From Legionella cincinnatiensis (GTDB lineage Bacteria > Pseudomonadota > Gammaproteobacteria > Legionellales > Legionellaceae): a DNA stretch of 64,000 bases. The notes below the pieces were generated by a model. That model saw only the letters and a program-made list of their open reading frames with translations, was not told where the DNA came from and did no database searches. The stretch is from assembly GCF_900452415.1 (NCBI RefSeq), contig NZ_UGNX01000001.1, positions 434,001 through 498,000 of the forward strand, written 5' to 3'. Shown piece after piece: positions 37,601 through 45,681 of the stretch. Position numbers and translations under genes: made by a program. The number at the start of each line of letters is the position of its first letter. The stretch's first letter is position 1.

Positions 37601-39348
37601 TCTGAACCAGGGAATTTACGCTGTACTTCATCAAGTTTGAGGTATTCATCGACGCGCATCCAGCGTTCATTATCTTGTAACTGATACGAAGTAGGGAAAA
37701 ATGCTAATGTGCCTTGAGTCTCACCTTTTCTAGGTTCATTTCGGATTGGCTGACCGTCTTCACCAATGACATATCGTCCCAAGCCTCCACTTCCGAATTT
37801 AAATTTTTCTTTTTCCTGTAATTTGTATGAGGGAGGAAAAAATTTTATTTTACCTTTTATTTCTCCTTCTTTGGGTTCCTCTCTAATTGGATTCCCATTT
37901 TTATCAATGACATAACGAAATTCATTAGTGCTCGTTACCAAATGTGCTTCAGGGTTGTTACAGTCAAAAGAGCTAACCATTTCATAAGTCGCATCAAAAA
38001 ATTTTCTTTGTTTTGTAAAAACAGCCTCGGTTCCTATGGTTCCAATCCAAGGTTGAAGTGATTTAAAATAACTTTCTAAATAAGATTCTGCAGGTTGTTT
38101 TACCCTCATGAGATCAACCATATGACCTTTATTCACCAATACGTGGGCTGGAGAGTTCTCCCACTTATGATCTTTATCTTCAATAACATTCGCATAAAAA
38201 TCGACATCGTTTTGATCATTGAAGACATGTGGAATTAAAAGGGACTCATTTTCTTTTACATATTTTAAAAATGCATCTCTACTTTGTTCATGGTATCGCG
38301 CATAATTATTTGCCGACTCTTCATCATCTCGTCCAGTAACAAAAAATGCTTGGGCAATCATGATTTTTTTTAATTCATCAGGAGTAACATCCGCTATAGT
38401 ACGGTTATCCTTGAATTTTCTTAAAGATTCTCCTCTGAATTGGGCTTTACGTGCTTCTTCGACCATTACTTCTGCATAGGCCATTGTGCGTAGCGTATGA
38501 GCAAGACCATGAACAGGCCTGTTTACAATTTTGTCCCCATTTTTTCCCATTTTTGCGGGTATTGCTTCTACTGTGCCTGGGTATTTTTTTCCTAAATAAT
38601 TATGAAACGCATATTTCACAGCATTTCTTACTGTACTGTCGGTGTACAATGAAAAACCATTCCAAGGAGGAAGATTCGGCCCTTTGCTTGCAGTGAGTTT
38701 GGGGGTTAATTCTGTAGGCGGACTTTCTTGCCCATTGAAAATTGCTTGAGGAATGACTTTGAGACGTAACTCTTTTTCAGTAGCATGTCTTAAAGCAGTT
38801 GCATCAGTTTGCGCAGCACCCACGGGAAATTCATCGGCAACAGCCCGTAACCAACCGGTAATTTCACCATAGCCATTCCCAGTGAGTTCATTTTGCATTT
38901 CTTGAGTGATGGTTTGGCCTAAATTTTCTAGAGTGGGAGGATTATCGCCTGTGAGTGCCGTATGTGCTCTTACTCCTGCAGAAGCCACCCAATAGCCGCA
39001 TAAGCCCATGTTTAATCCCGTGCCATTGGGAATCACAGAAAGTGTAGCACCTTGGGGGAGTTTTTTGGCGAGGATGTTTTTATACCCTTTTCCCGAACCT
39101 TCACCCAGTGGGTCAAAAAGATAGTAGTGATTGTCTTGACCTTTAATTAACATGATCCAGTGGCCCGATTCTTGTGTTGGACTCACTCCTGTTAATATGG
39201 GCATAAACCCTTGTTGATTTAGTACATCTACTCGGATGTCAGGATTTCCATTGTAAATAATACCGCTGGTAATATCTTGTCCTATACGTTCAAAAATGGC
39301 ATGCATACCATCTTGAGTTAATTCTACCCCTTTTAGATACTTAGGCAT
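34645..39348 (-). CDS. sidE: SidE-family effector, paralogue 2 (SdeA-like PDE)
   Basis: A 1567-residue SidE homologue starting at the ATG at 39348 (AGAGAGAG upstream); a longer frame is not supported by family length. DUB residues are His63, Asp79, Cys117. The PDE (about 230-600) has His280, His284, Glu343 and His409 and resembles SdeA through WNGFSLYTD and the VMVEEARKA segment. The mART is complete: Arg812, the NASTST loop at about 864-869 and E906-S-E908. A module of about 39 residues occurs twice, at 478-516 and 525-563. The C-terminal half shares a FLDRILHYFSGKDD segment with paralogue 1. No PmrA-like pair was found upstream. Confidence 0.92.
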   Translation of the reverse strand: MPKYLKGVELTQDGMHAIFERIGQDITSGIIYNGNPDIRVDVLNQQGFMPILTGVSPTQESGHWIMLIKGQDNHYYLFDPLGEGSGKGYKNILAKKLPQGATLSVIPNGTGLNMGLCGYWVASAGVRAHTALTGDNPPTLENLGQTITQEMQNELTGNGYGEITGWLRAVADEFPVGAAQTDATALRHATEKELRLKVIPQAIFNGQESPPTELTPKLTASKGPNLPPWNGFSLYTDSTVRNAVKYAFHNYLGKKYPGTVEAIPAKMGKNGDKIVNRPVHGLAHTLRTMAYAEVMVEEARKAQFRGESLRKFKDNRTIADVTPDELKKIMIAQAFFVTGRDDEESANNYARYHEQSRDAFLKYVKENESLLIPHVFNDQNDVDFYANVIEDKDHKWENSPAHVLVNKGHMVDLMRVKQPAESYLESYFKSLQPWIGTIGTEAVFTKQRKFFDATYEMVSSFDCNNPEAHLVTSTNEFRYVIDKNGNPIREEPKEGEIKGKIKFFPPSYKLQEKEKFKFGSGGLGRYVIGEDGQPIRNEPRKGETQGTLAFFPTSYQLQDNERWMRVDEYLKLDEVQRKFPGSDKKLQRGLPELSEYAYLQHTNSDERAQCENDVDFCLGQLQTANHQSKISPIKGALQFSKAARRNANVDEIAATRIIQQILANPEVIYNDHVLLNGQRLEEQFFRDLLAKCDMAIVGSLLNSTDIKNIDQLMNHEKDTEFHPTDPNEPAKKLGETWENTIRQGGGVLQIETDLVFLMQNDAWYYSRVNAIAQNRDKGSTFKEVLITALMTPLTRKSLVDTNMSPPPQTLFRGLNLSEEFKNKLIHQTHKIMANTTEHLFTDPSAETFKHIKLNDYSHISARTNASTSTNIAVPRDMFDSNTIFELLDPDGLLQPKQVGTHVEGSESEYSIYLPEDIALIPIKLTLDGQTTTGNDRHIFTCVAVQSPDFSPRHKSSFALVPFLKIQSTKTAKVIDDVNTEAQGNLNETLKSLRLKMVEQSRSPIRSGFLDRILHYFSGKDDQKISLERRNFLNKKVVPALQQCHIALRLNNMEMMQHALANFPSDKAWSNFKSDTAKAAKMEMDNLRPLIEKKIVLQHQLSSLMKCQEALEKQQITEALKALESIPSENDMNNMPLISSNIKEQIQRIKQEVTENLEPLQDAVITPPLTHAEQVRKRYEALTFSITKKIADRDMVKLSDLASIKKEMSYFNTLQEEVALLRHEKALLHSAAEIVDFADVEKVEKQLRTSYDKLYDAYVVQVTKEIALLEQEKPKNLAAVKRTISKFNEQLVEVEHLHQEKIKKHETFTDPLNCSDIDGLNGRLQQVNQYLIKILISTIKVSLNQMEIITFDEQEKEAQQNLQILANLAKTLDDSDTAQKQKADIVKLNEFFREKQKAYPAMVQLQFKSEALMIQLRELCEIHQAKLRQRTEELSKNRWMLQGFTDFMRLTTDERITLAKKGKKLDRFKKDLNNDKYDIKELINQLAKKSIDELEEAVGISTEGAGKLQELLKHLNRNTTFVAKIKEHAQLIDTVLVELNKTSMQLEPTPANQEIPDDPSMDFDYLIL

Positions 39349-39528
39349 ATTGCTCTCTCTGTGATGCTGCTTTAAGAATAGCGTTTGCAAGAGTGCGGCA
39401 TATTAACACAGTATGTAAAAATATTATAATAATTTTGGTTTGATTGAGTTTGAAGTGGACAAAGTTTAAGTGGATTTGAGTTTTAATCTATATCTATGAA
39501 GCAATTATGAATAGACTTTTAATGTTTC

Positions 39529-39569
39529 GCTGGCAAGTTTCTCCGGGTGAGTCGCAGAAATTTGCCAGC
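39529..39569 (-). terminator. Long hairpin after SidE paralogue 3
   Basis: GCTGGCAAGTTTCT (39529-39542) and AGAAATTTGCCAGC (39556-39569) form a 14-base stem with one wobble and a 13-base loop, starting 15 bases beyond the stop of paralogue 3. No T-run follows, so it may be a 3' stabiliser. Confidence 0.45.
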
Positions 39570-39584
39570 AGTTATAACGGTTAA

Positions 39585-42500
39585 TTAAAACCCGACGATA
39601 TTTTGTTGAGGTGGTTCAACTTGAGTAAATTCGGGTTGTATGGAGATTTTACCAAGCTCAACTAAAACAGCGTCGATCAATTTTGCACGTTTTTCAATTT
39701 TAGCGACAAATGTTGTGCTTTGGCTTAGACTCTTTAAAAGTTCATGTACTCTTTCAGCACTTTCCGTAGAGAGTCCAATAGCCTCTTCTAATTCATCAGG
39801 ACTTTTCTTAGCTAATTTATTGATAAGTTTCTGTATGTCATACTTCTCATTATTTAAATCTTCCTTAAACTGTTCCAATACCTTTCCTTTCTTAGCTAGA
39901 GTAACGCGCTCGTCCGTAGTTAGGCGTAGAAAATCAGTAAATCCTTGCAGCATCCCACGATTTTTAGTGAGTTCTTCAGTTTTTGCTTTTCTTGATTTTG
40001 CCAAATTATTCTGGTGGGTTTCACATAATTCACGCAGCTGTATTATTAAGGCCTCACTCTTGAATTGCAATTGCACCATTGCAGGATAAGCTTTTTGTTT
40101 CTCCACAAAAAATTCATTTATTTTCACAATGGCCACTTTTTGTTTTTGCGCTGCATCAGAATCATCTAATGTTTTTGCAAGCTTATCGAGAAGCTGAAAA
40201 TGGTATAGTGCTTCTTTTGTCTGCTCATCAAATGTTTTTACCTCTATTTGATTTAATGAAGTCCTCATTGTATTGATCATCGCTTTCACTAAAAATTGAT
40301 TAAGCGCTTGTAATTGATCTTTTAATTTATCAATATCGGACAGATCAAGCGAGTCTTTTGATGCTCCATGTTTTCTTATTTTTTCTTGACGCAATTGCTC
40401 TACTTCGGCAAGCCGCTCATTAAAACTAGCAATCATTTCTTTCACATCAGTCAGATTTTTAGGTTTTTCTTCTTCAAGTATGTTGATCTCTTCTGCTATC
40501 GCGACGATATAGGCATCATATAGCTTGTTATGAATTATTCGTAGTTGTCCTTCTAATTTTTCGATATCAGCAAAATCAACGATACCGGTCTCAGAATATA
40601 GCCGAACTTTTTCATTGCGTAACAATTTTATTTCTTCTTGTAGGGCATTAAAATTAGATAGTTCCTTTTTAATGCTAGTCACATCATCCAGTTCTGCTGT
40701 ATCTAGAGCTGTAATTCGCTCAGTCGTGCTGGTGATAAGCGCTTCATAACGCTCCCTTACTTGCTCAGGATTAGTGAGCACCGGAGTAATGACTGCACCT
40801 TGTAAAGGCTCTAAATTTTCGATTAACGTTTGTTTTGCACTTTGGATTTGTTCTTTTAAGTGGTTACTAATGGACGTTACTTGGCTCATCTCCTTAGCGG
40901 ATGGAATGCTATTAAGCGCTTGTAATGCAGTAATAAGGTCTTTTTTAGCCAAAGCATTCTCGCATTGGGTCAACGCGGTGAGCGTTTGTCCTTCAAGTAC
41001 TAATTTTCTTTCAACCATTTGCTTAATGGCATTCATCTGTATTTTTATTTGTCTGGCTTCAGGAATATTAAACTCAGCCCATTGGTCCTCTTTGGGAATG
41101 GTTGCAAATGCCTTCCTGAGGTTGCTTGTGCTACCATCCAAGAGTGCATTAAGACAATTTTCCAATGCAGGACTTACTTGCTGATTAAGGAATGCTTTAT
41201 ATCTGCTGTTAGTGGATGATTGCACTTGTCTGCTGATGCGCATCTGTAAATGAAATATTTTTTCTAAATCAGGAACCTCTTGTGCTTTTTCTACTATATT
41301 TCTGAGCTCAGCCAACTGCATTGTTTGCATTCTAAGAAGAGGTTCAACCGCATAACCACTCTCATGCCGTTGGATAAAATCAGGACTTTTTATTGTTGTA
41401 AAAGTGATAATATATCGATCCATTCCTTTAGAATTTTTACCATCAAGAGTTACTTTAGTAGGAATTAAGGCGACATCATCAGGTAAATAAAATGAAAATT
41501 CATCTTCTGTTCCGGGTATATGAGTACCAACTTGTTTTGCTTGCAGTAAGCGATCAGGATCATTGATTTCAAAGATGGTATTCGAGTCAAATGTTGTTCT
41601 TGGGACCTCAATATTCGTAGAGTTACTTGCATTCGTTCTGGCAGATATATTACTGAAGTCATTTAACTTAATTTGCATAAAATCTTGCGCAGACAAATCA
41701 GTAAAGAGGTGTTTTGTCGAATTCGCAATGATAGTATTGGCTTGATTAATCAGTTTATTTTGATAGTCTTCGGAAAAACTTAAGCCGCGGAACAATGTTT
41801 GTGGTGAAGAAGCTCTACCGTAGGTATCCACTAGTGATTTACTCGTTAATGGAGTCAGTAATGCAGTAATCACTACCTCTTTAAATGTTGATCGTTGATC
41901 TCTATTTTGGGCAATTGCATTGACTCGAGTGTAGTACCAACCGTCATTTTGCATGAGATAAACTAAATCATACTTGATCTGATTTCTATATCTGCTGTCT
42001 TTTTGTCTAATTACTGTATCCCAAGTTTCTCCAAGTTTCTTTGCCGGGTCTTTCGGATCGGTTGGATGAAACTCAGTATCCTTCTCATGTTGCATTAAAC
42101 GATCGATATTATTAATATCGGTGTCGTTTAATAGGGATCCTACAATGGCCATATCGCATTTAGCTAACAAGCCACGGAAAAATTGTTCTTCCAATTTTTG
42201 GCCATTTAAAAGAACATGATCGTCTTGAATCACATCAGGATTAGCCATGATCTGGTGGATAATCCGTGCAGCGGCAATTTCATCTACATTAGGCAGCCTT
42301 CTGGTCTTACTTGCAGAAGATTGTAACGCCTCTTGAGCCGCATCCATTTTTATTTGTTGGCGGGCTTCTTTGATGGCTCCTAGACATACTGAAGGGTTCT
42401 GCTCACATGTTCTTGCAAAATCAGTTGCGGGACTTTCTGCTAGCTGTACATTATAACCAGGAAATTTTTCTTGGATTTCGGGAAGGTTATAATATTCTTT

Positions 42501-44267
42501 TATAGTTACGGGGCGCTCGTCTTCTGTCATGGGGCTTTGCGATTTTGTAATTCGAATGTCGCTCATGGAATTTACATCTTTGCCCTTTTGTATGACATAT
42601 TTTCCACCACTATAAGGATTTTCATAGGCGCCTCCTTCCTTAAATAACTTCTTAGCTTCCTCAGAATGAATATTATTTTCCTCAATGGTCGTATGTTCTT
42701 TTATCGTTACAAAACGCTCATTCTCCTTGAGTTGATAATACGGAGATACGCGTCGTGCCTCTCCCAACGTTGTGGGGGTCTTTCCTTTTTCTATAACGTA
42801 TTTTTGAGAAACCATATTTTCATAAGGTTCTTCCGCTTTGAGGTTGTCTTTTGCTTGAGGATTAAATGAAGGAACTGCGGATCCGGTGGCCAAGAAAAAT
42901 TGTCGATGAGTTCTGAGAACGACTTCGGCTCCTAGAGAACCTACAGAATTTTTAAGTGTATTGTAGGCGTATTCTACTACTACTTCAGGAGGCGACTTGA
43001 CTCTCATTAAATCCACCATATGCCCTTGATGGATTAAAATATGTGCCGGAGTCCCATCCCAATTATGGGGATTGTCGCGAAGGATCTCAGCATAATGTTC
43101 TATTTCTTCTTGATCTTTGAAGATGTTGCCAATAAGCTTATGTTCTTCAACATATTTCCTGAAAGCCGCCTCACTTTGCTCATGATATTCATCATAGAAA
43201 TCTCGGCCATGTGTTTTATCATATCCTGAGCGCTCATCATCTCTTCCTACCACAAAGAATGCTTGTGCGATCAGAATTTTTTTCAGTTCTTCTGGCGTGA
43301 CATCAGCTAAAGTCTGGCCATTTTCTGCTGTTCCTAGTTTTTCTCCTCTGAATTGTGCTTTACGTGCTTCTTCGACCATCACTTCAGCACAAGCCATAGT
43401 TCGTACTGTATGTGCAAGGCCATGAGTTGTTCGATCAGGGCCTTCGTTTGGTTCTAGTCGTCCTTCTTTGGGATCTTTGGGATTTTTTAATGGCCCAGGA
43501 TAATCATGCCTTAAATATTCTTTATGGACATAATCTACAACATTGCGAACATCGAGGTCATTTTCCAATAAAGTGCTGTTGAGAATCGACGTAGAAGCCG
43601 TTTGTGGTGCAGTAGGTTGTGTAGGGATTTCTTTAGGTGTTGTGGTTTTCCCAGTTAAAATAAGAGTTGGGATTTCTATGTGTAACTCTTTTTCTGTAGC
43701 CCGTCTTAACGCGGTTGCCTCGGTTTGTACACCGCCATCTACGGGGAAGTTGTCGGCAACAGCCCGTAACCAACCGGTAATTTCACCATAGCCATTCCCA
43801 GCGAGTTCATTTTGCATTTCTTGAGTGATGGTTTGGCCTAAATTTTCTAGAGTAGGAGGATTATCGCCTGTGAGTGCCGTATGTGCTCTTACTCCTGCAG
43901 AAGCCACCCAATAGCCGCATAAGCCCATGTTTAATCCCGTGCCATTGGGAATCACAGAAAGTGTAGCACCTTGGGGGAGTTTTTTGGCGAGGATGTTTTT
44001 ATACCCTTTTCCCGAACCTTCACCCAGTGGGTCAAAAAGATAGTAGTGATTGCCTTGACCTTTAATTAACATGATCCAGTGGCCCGATTCTTGTGTTGGA
44101 CTCACTCCTGTTAATATGGGCATAAACCCTTGTTGATTCAGCACATCTACTCGGATGTCAGGATTTCCATTGTAAATAATACCGCTGGTAATATCTTGTC
44201 CCATGCGTTCAAAAATAGCACGCATACCCTCTTGGGTTAATTCTACCTCTTTTACGTATTTAGGCAT
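39585..44267 (-). CDS. sidE: SidE-family effector, paralogue 3 (complete mART)
   Basis: A 1560-residue SidE homologue, start ATG at 44267 with AGAGAGAG upstream. DUB residues: His63, Asp79, Cys117. The PDE (about 235-660) has His282, His286, Glu345 and His416 and is of the same type as paralogue 1, with GRDDERSGYD. The mART has Arg827, the ARTNASNST loop near 876-884 and E921-D-E923. The inter-domain module starting with YEN occurs twice, at 481-524 and 547-591. The C-terminal part resembles SdeA more than its neighbours do, ending NIVGF. A PmrA-like promoter is upstream. Expected action: host-serine ubiquitination independent of E1/E2. Confidence 0.93.
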   Translation of the reverse strand: MPKYVKEVELTQEGMRAIFERMGQDITSGIIYNGNPDIRVDVLNQQGFMPILTGVSPTQESGHWIMLIKGQGNHYYLFDPLGEGSGKGYKNILAKKLPQGATLSVIPNGTGLNMGLCGYWVASAGVRAHTALTGDNPPTLENLGQTITQEMQNELAGNGYGEITGWLRAVADNFPVDGGVQTEATALRRATEKELHIEIPTLILTGKTTTPKEIPTQPTAPQTASTSILNSTLLENDLDVRNVVDYVHKEYLRHDYPGPLKNPKDPKEGRLEPNEGPDRTTHGLAHTVRTMACAEVMVEEARKAQFRGEKLGTAENGQTLADVTPEELKKILIAQAFFVVGRDDERSGYDKTHGRDFYDEYHEQSEAAFRKYVEEHKLIGNIFKDQEEIEHYAEILRDNPHNWDGTPAHILIHQGHMVDLMRVKSPPEVVVEYAYNTLKNSVGSLGAEVVLRTHRQFFLATGSAVPSFNPQAKDNLKAEEPYENMVSQKYVIEKGKTPTTLGEARRVSPYYQLKENERFVTIKEHTTIEENNIHSEEAKKLFKEGGAYENPYSGGKYVIQKGKDVNSMSDIRITKSQSPMTEDERPVTIKEYYNLPEIQEKFPGYNVQLAESPATDFARTCEQNPSVCLGAIKEARQQIKMDAAQEALQSSASKTRRLPNVDEIAAARIIHQIMANPDVIQDDHVLLNGQKLEEQFFRGLLAKCDMAIVGSLLNDTDINNIDRLMQHEKDTEFHPTDPKDPAKKLGETWDTVIRQKDSRYRNQIKYDLVYLMQNDGWYYTRVNAIAQNRDQRSTFKEVVITALLTPLTSKSLVDTYGRASSPQTLFRGLSFSEDYQNKLINQANTIIANSTKHLFTDLSAQDFMQIKLNDFSNISARTNASNSTNIEVPRTTFDSNTIFEINDPDRLLQAKQVGTHIPGTEDEFSFYLPDDVALIPTKVTLDGKNSKGMDRYIITFTTIKSPDFIQRHESGYAVEPLLRMQTMQLAELRNIVEKAQEVPDLEKIFHLQMRISRQVQSSTNSRYKAFLNQQVSPALENCLNALLDGSTSNLRKAFATIPKEDQWAEFNIPEARQIKIQMNAIKQMVERKLVLEGQTLTALTQCENALAKKDLITALQALNSIPSAKEMSQVTSISNHLKEQIQSAKQTLIENLEPLQGAVITPVLTNPEQVRERYEALITSTTERITALDTAELDDVTSIKKELSNFNALQEEIKLLRNEKVRLYSETGIVDFADIEKLEGQLRIIHNKLYDAYIVAIAEEINILEEEKPKNLTDVKEMIASFNERLAEVEQLRQEKIRKHGASKDSLDLSDIDKLKDQLQALNQFLVKAMINTMRTSLNQIEVKTFDEQTKEALYHFQLLDKLAKTLDDSDAAQKQKVAIVKINEFFVEKQKAYPAMVQLQFKSEALIIQLRELCETHQNNLAKSRKAKTEELTKNRGMLQGFTDFLRLTTDERVTLAKKGKVLEQFKEDLNNEKYDIQKLINKLAKKSPDELEEAIGLSTESAERVHELLKSLSQSTTFVAKIEKRAKLIDAVLVELGKISIQPEFTQVEPPQQNIVGF

Positions 44268-44340
44268 TTTGCTCTCTCTAAAAGAATAAATACTACTTTA
44301 ATTGTAAGATTTGGATTAAATGTTGCCACTATGGTTAAAC

Positions 44341-44373
44341 ATTATAGTTAAGAAACTTTAAGAAAATATTAAG
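44341..44373 (-). promoter_or_regulatory. PmrA-like box and -10 upstream of SidE paralogue 3
   Basis: On the minus strand, CTTAATATT (44373-44365), two bases, CTTAAAGTT (44362-44354), then seven bases and TATAAT (44346-44341). The first half-site is a perfect match to the PmrA consensus recalled from L. pneumophila, with the required 11-base repeat. Predicted leader about 65 bases. Confidence 0.65.
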
Positions 44374-44550
44374 AGTTTAAAGAAAGCAATAAAGTTGCAT
44401 TGTTTAAAAAATTTGTTGTTGAGGTTTCATTGAGTTGGAGGTGTGTACAATTTGTTCGTGCAGCGTCTATGCGTGGTCTTGTTCGCGACACTCATGTCTA
44501 AGGTCCTAAATTGGTGTGAAAGTTCATTCAATAACCAAAATAAAAAGGAT

Positions 44551-44594
44551 ATAGAATGCAACAAAAAACATTTTTAAACCCAGTTGCATTCTAT
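44551..44594. repeat. 12-base perfect inverted repeat
   Basis: ATAGAATGCAAC (44551-44562) and GTTGCATTCTAT (44583-44594) are exact reverse complements, separated by 20 bases. TTTT follows on the plus strand after one A/T base. It lies about 100 bases upstream of the pirin gene and could be an operator or an attenuator-like hairpin. Confidence 0.45.
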
Positions 44595-44627
44595 TTTGAG
44601 CTATGCTTACTGAGTGAGTCGATATAG
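44556..44627 (+). CDS. Possible 23-residue leader ORF
   Basis: An ATG with AAGGA six bases upstream opens a 23-codon frame ending at TAG. The frame covers the inverted repeat, as a leader peptide overlapping a hairpin would. The peptide is mildly hydrophobic (contains FLNPVAFYFEL) and I recognise no family. It may equally be chance. Confidence 0.2.
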   Translation: MQQKTFLNPVAFYFELCLLSESI

Positions 44628-44697
44628 AAAATTTGATTTAGTAGCGGTGAGTTAACCCAATATTGTGGCCTAAATTATATAGGGAGAGCAGCAAAAG

Positions 44698-45618
44698 ATG
44701 AGCTATTTTAATGTAAAAGACCCAATATGTGAGACTAAAAACTGCGCGAAGCAAATAAAGATGGAGCTTATCCCTCGAACAGTTGATCTGGGTGGATTTC
44801 AAGTAGGGCGAGTATTACCATCAAAAGAAAAAAGGACAGTGGGGCCATTTGTTTTTTGGGATCAGGCTGGTCCGAATGAGTTTCTTTCAGGTAAAGGATT
44901 AGACGTACGACCTCATCCACATATTGGTTTATCAACGATGACTTATTTATTTTCTGGTCGGCTGGAGCATAGAGACACACTTGGGAGTCAGCAAATTATT
45001 GTTCCTGGTGATGTTAATTTGATGACTGCTGGAAGCGGAATTGCTCATTCAGAGCGCACCCCACATCAAGATCGCTTTTATCCTCATCCCTTTTTTGGTA
45101 TTCAATGTTGGTTGGCTTTGCCACTGAACAAAGAAGAAGTAAGCCCGTCATTTACACATTATGACAAAAGTGTTATTCCTACTGATAATGACAATAAGAA
45201 TATGTGTTTGCGCGTAGTTGCAGGCGAATGGAGCGGAATAAAATCCCCCGTTTTCACATTAAATGATGCTCTTTTTGTTGACTGTCAACTTAAGGCAAAT
45301 GCTACAGTGATCATTCCTGAGACTATTGAGGAACGAGCGATTTATATTTTGAGAGGTAAAATTATCATTGATAATCGCTCATATCACTGCGCCCAAATGC
45401 TTATTCTCAAAACAGATACTGAAATTAAAGTGACTGCTGTCGATGATGCTCACATTATTATTCTTGGGGGAGCGGCACTTGAAACACGACGCTACGTGTG
45501 GTGGAATTTTGTGGCCAGTTCTAAAGAGCGCATCGAGCAGGCTAAGTTTGATTGGAAAACTGGGAAATTTGGAAAAATACCTGGAGACGAAAATGAATTC
45601 ATCCCTTTACCTGAATAG
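44698..45618 (+). CDS. Pirin family protein
   Basis: A 306-residue bicupin. The N-terminal cupin carries the pirin metal-binding signature HPHIGLST (His73, His75) and the later IAHSE (His117, Glu119), so a metal (iron in characterised pirins) should bind. The C-terminal cupin (about 185-290) lacks the metal residues, as usual. Bacterial pirins may be quercetinase-like or act as redox-sensing partners; the function here is not determined. The malic enzyme gene follows 63 bases later with its own RBS. Confidence 0.9.
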   Translation: MSYFNVKDPICETKNCAKQIKMELIPRTVDLGGFQVGRVLPSKEKRTVGPFVFWDQAGPNEFLSGKGLDVRPHPHIGLSTMTYLFSGRLEHRDTLGSQQIIVPGDVNLMTAGSGIAHSERTPHQDRFYPHPFFGIQCWLALPLNKEEVSPSFTHYDKSVIPTDNDNKNMCLRVVAGEWSGIKSPVFTLNDALFVDCQLKANATVIIPETIEERAIYILRGKIIIDNRSYHCAQMLILKTDTEIKVTAVDDAHIIILGGAALETRRYVWWNFVASSKERIEQAKFDWKTGKFGKIPGDENEFIPLPE

Positions 45619-45681
45619 ACTGTTTTATGAGGGAGTTCTGAGTTTAGTTAGAATTGGATAATATAAAAGGATCTTAAAAAA

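Larger units (their letters stand above)
44268..44697. other. Divergent spacer between SidE paralogue 3 and the pirin gene
   Basis: 430 bases holding the paralogue 3 promoter (44341-44373), a 12-base inverted repeat (44551-44562 and 44583-44594) and a possible 23-codon ORF (44556-44627). The rest of the sequence, about 44400-44550 and 44630-44680, shows nothing I can assign. The pirin RBS is GGGAGAG. Confidence 0.4.

Noticed and set aside
39400..39480. A PmrA box upstream of SidE paralogue 2
   Set aside because: CTTAAACTT and CTTCAAACT lie about 15 bases apart rather than 11 and are not positioned before the nearby TATAAT as in the other four promoters.
39640..40089. A 149-codon plus-strand frame inside SidE paralogue 3
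   Set aside because: It is the antisense of a Glu/Lys-rich coiled-coil coding region, giving a Ser/Phe/Leu-rich frame. Similar shadows appear in the other paralogues. No RBS and no family.
40774..41184. A 136-codon plus-strand frame inside SidE paralogue 3
   Set aside because: Opposite strand of a well-supported domain; composition is that of an antisense shadow.
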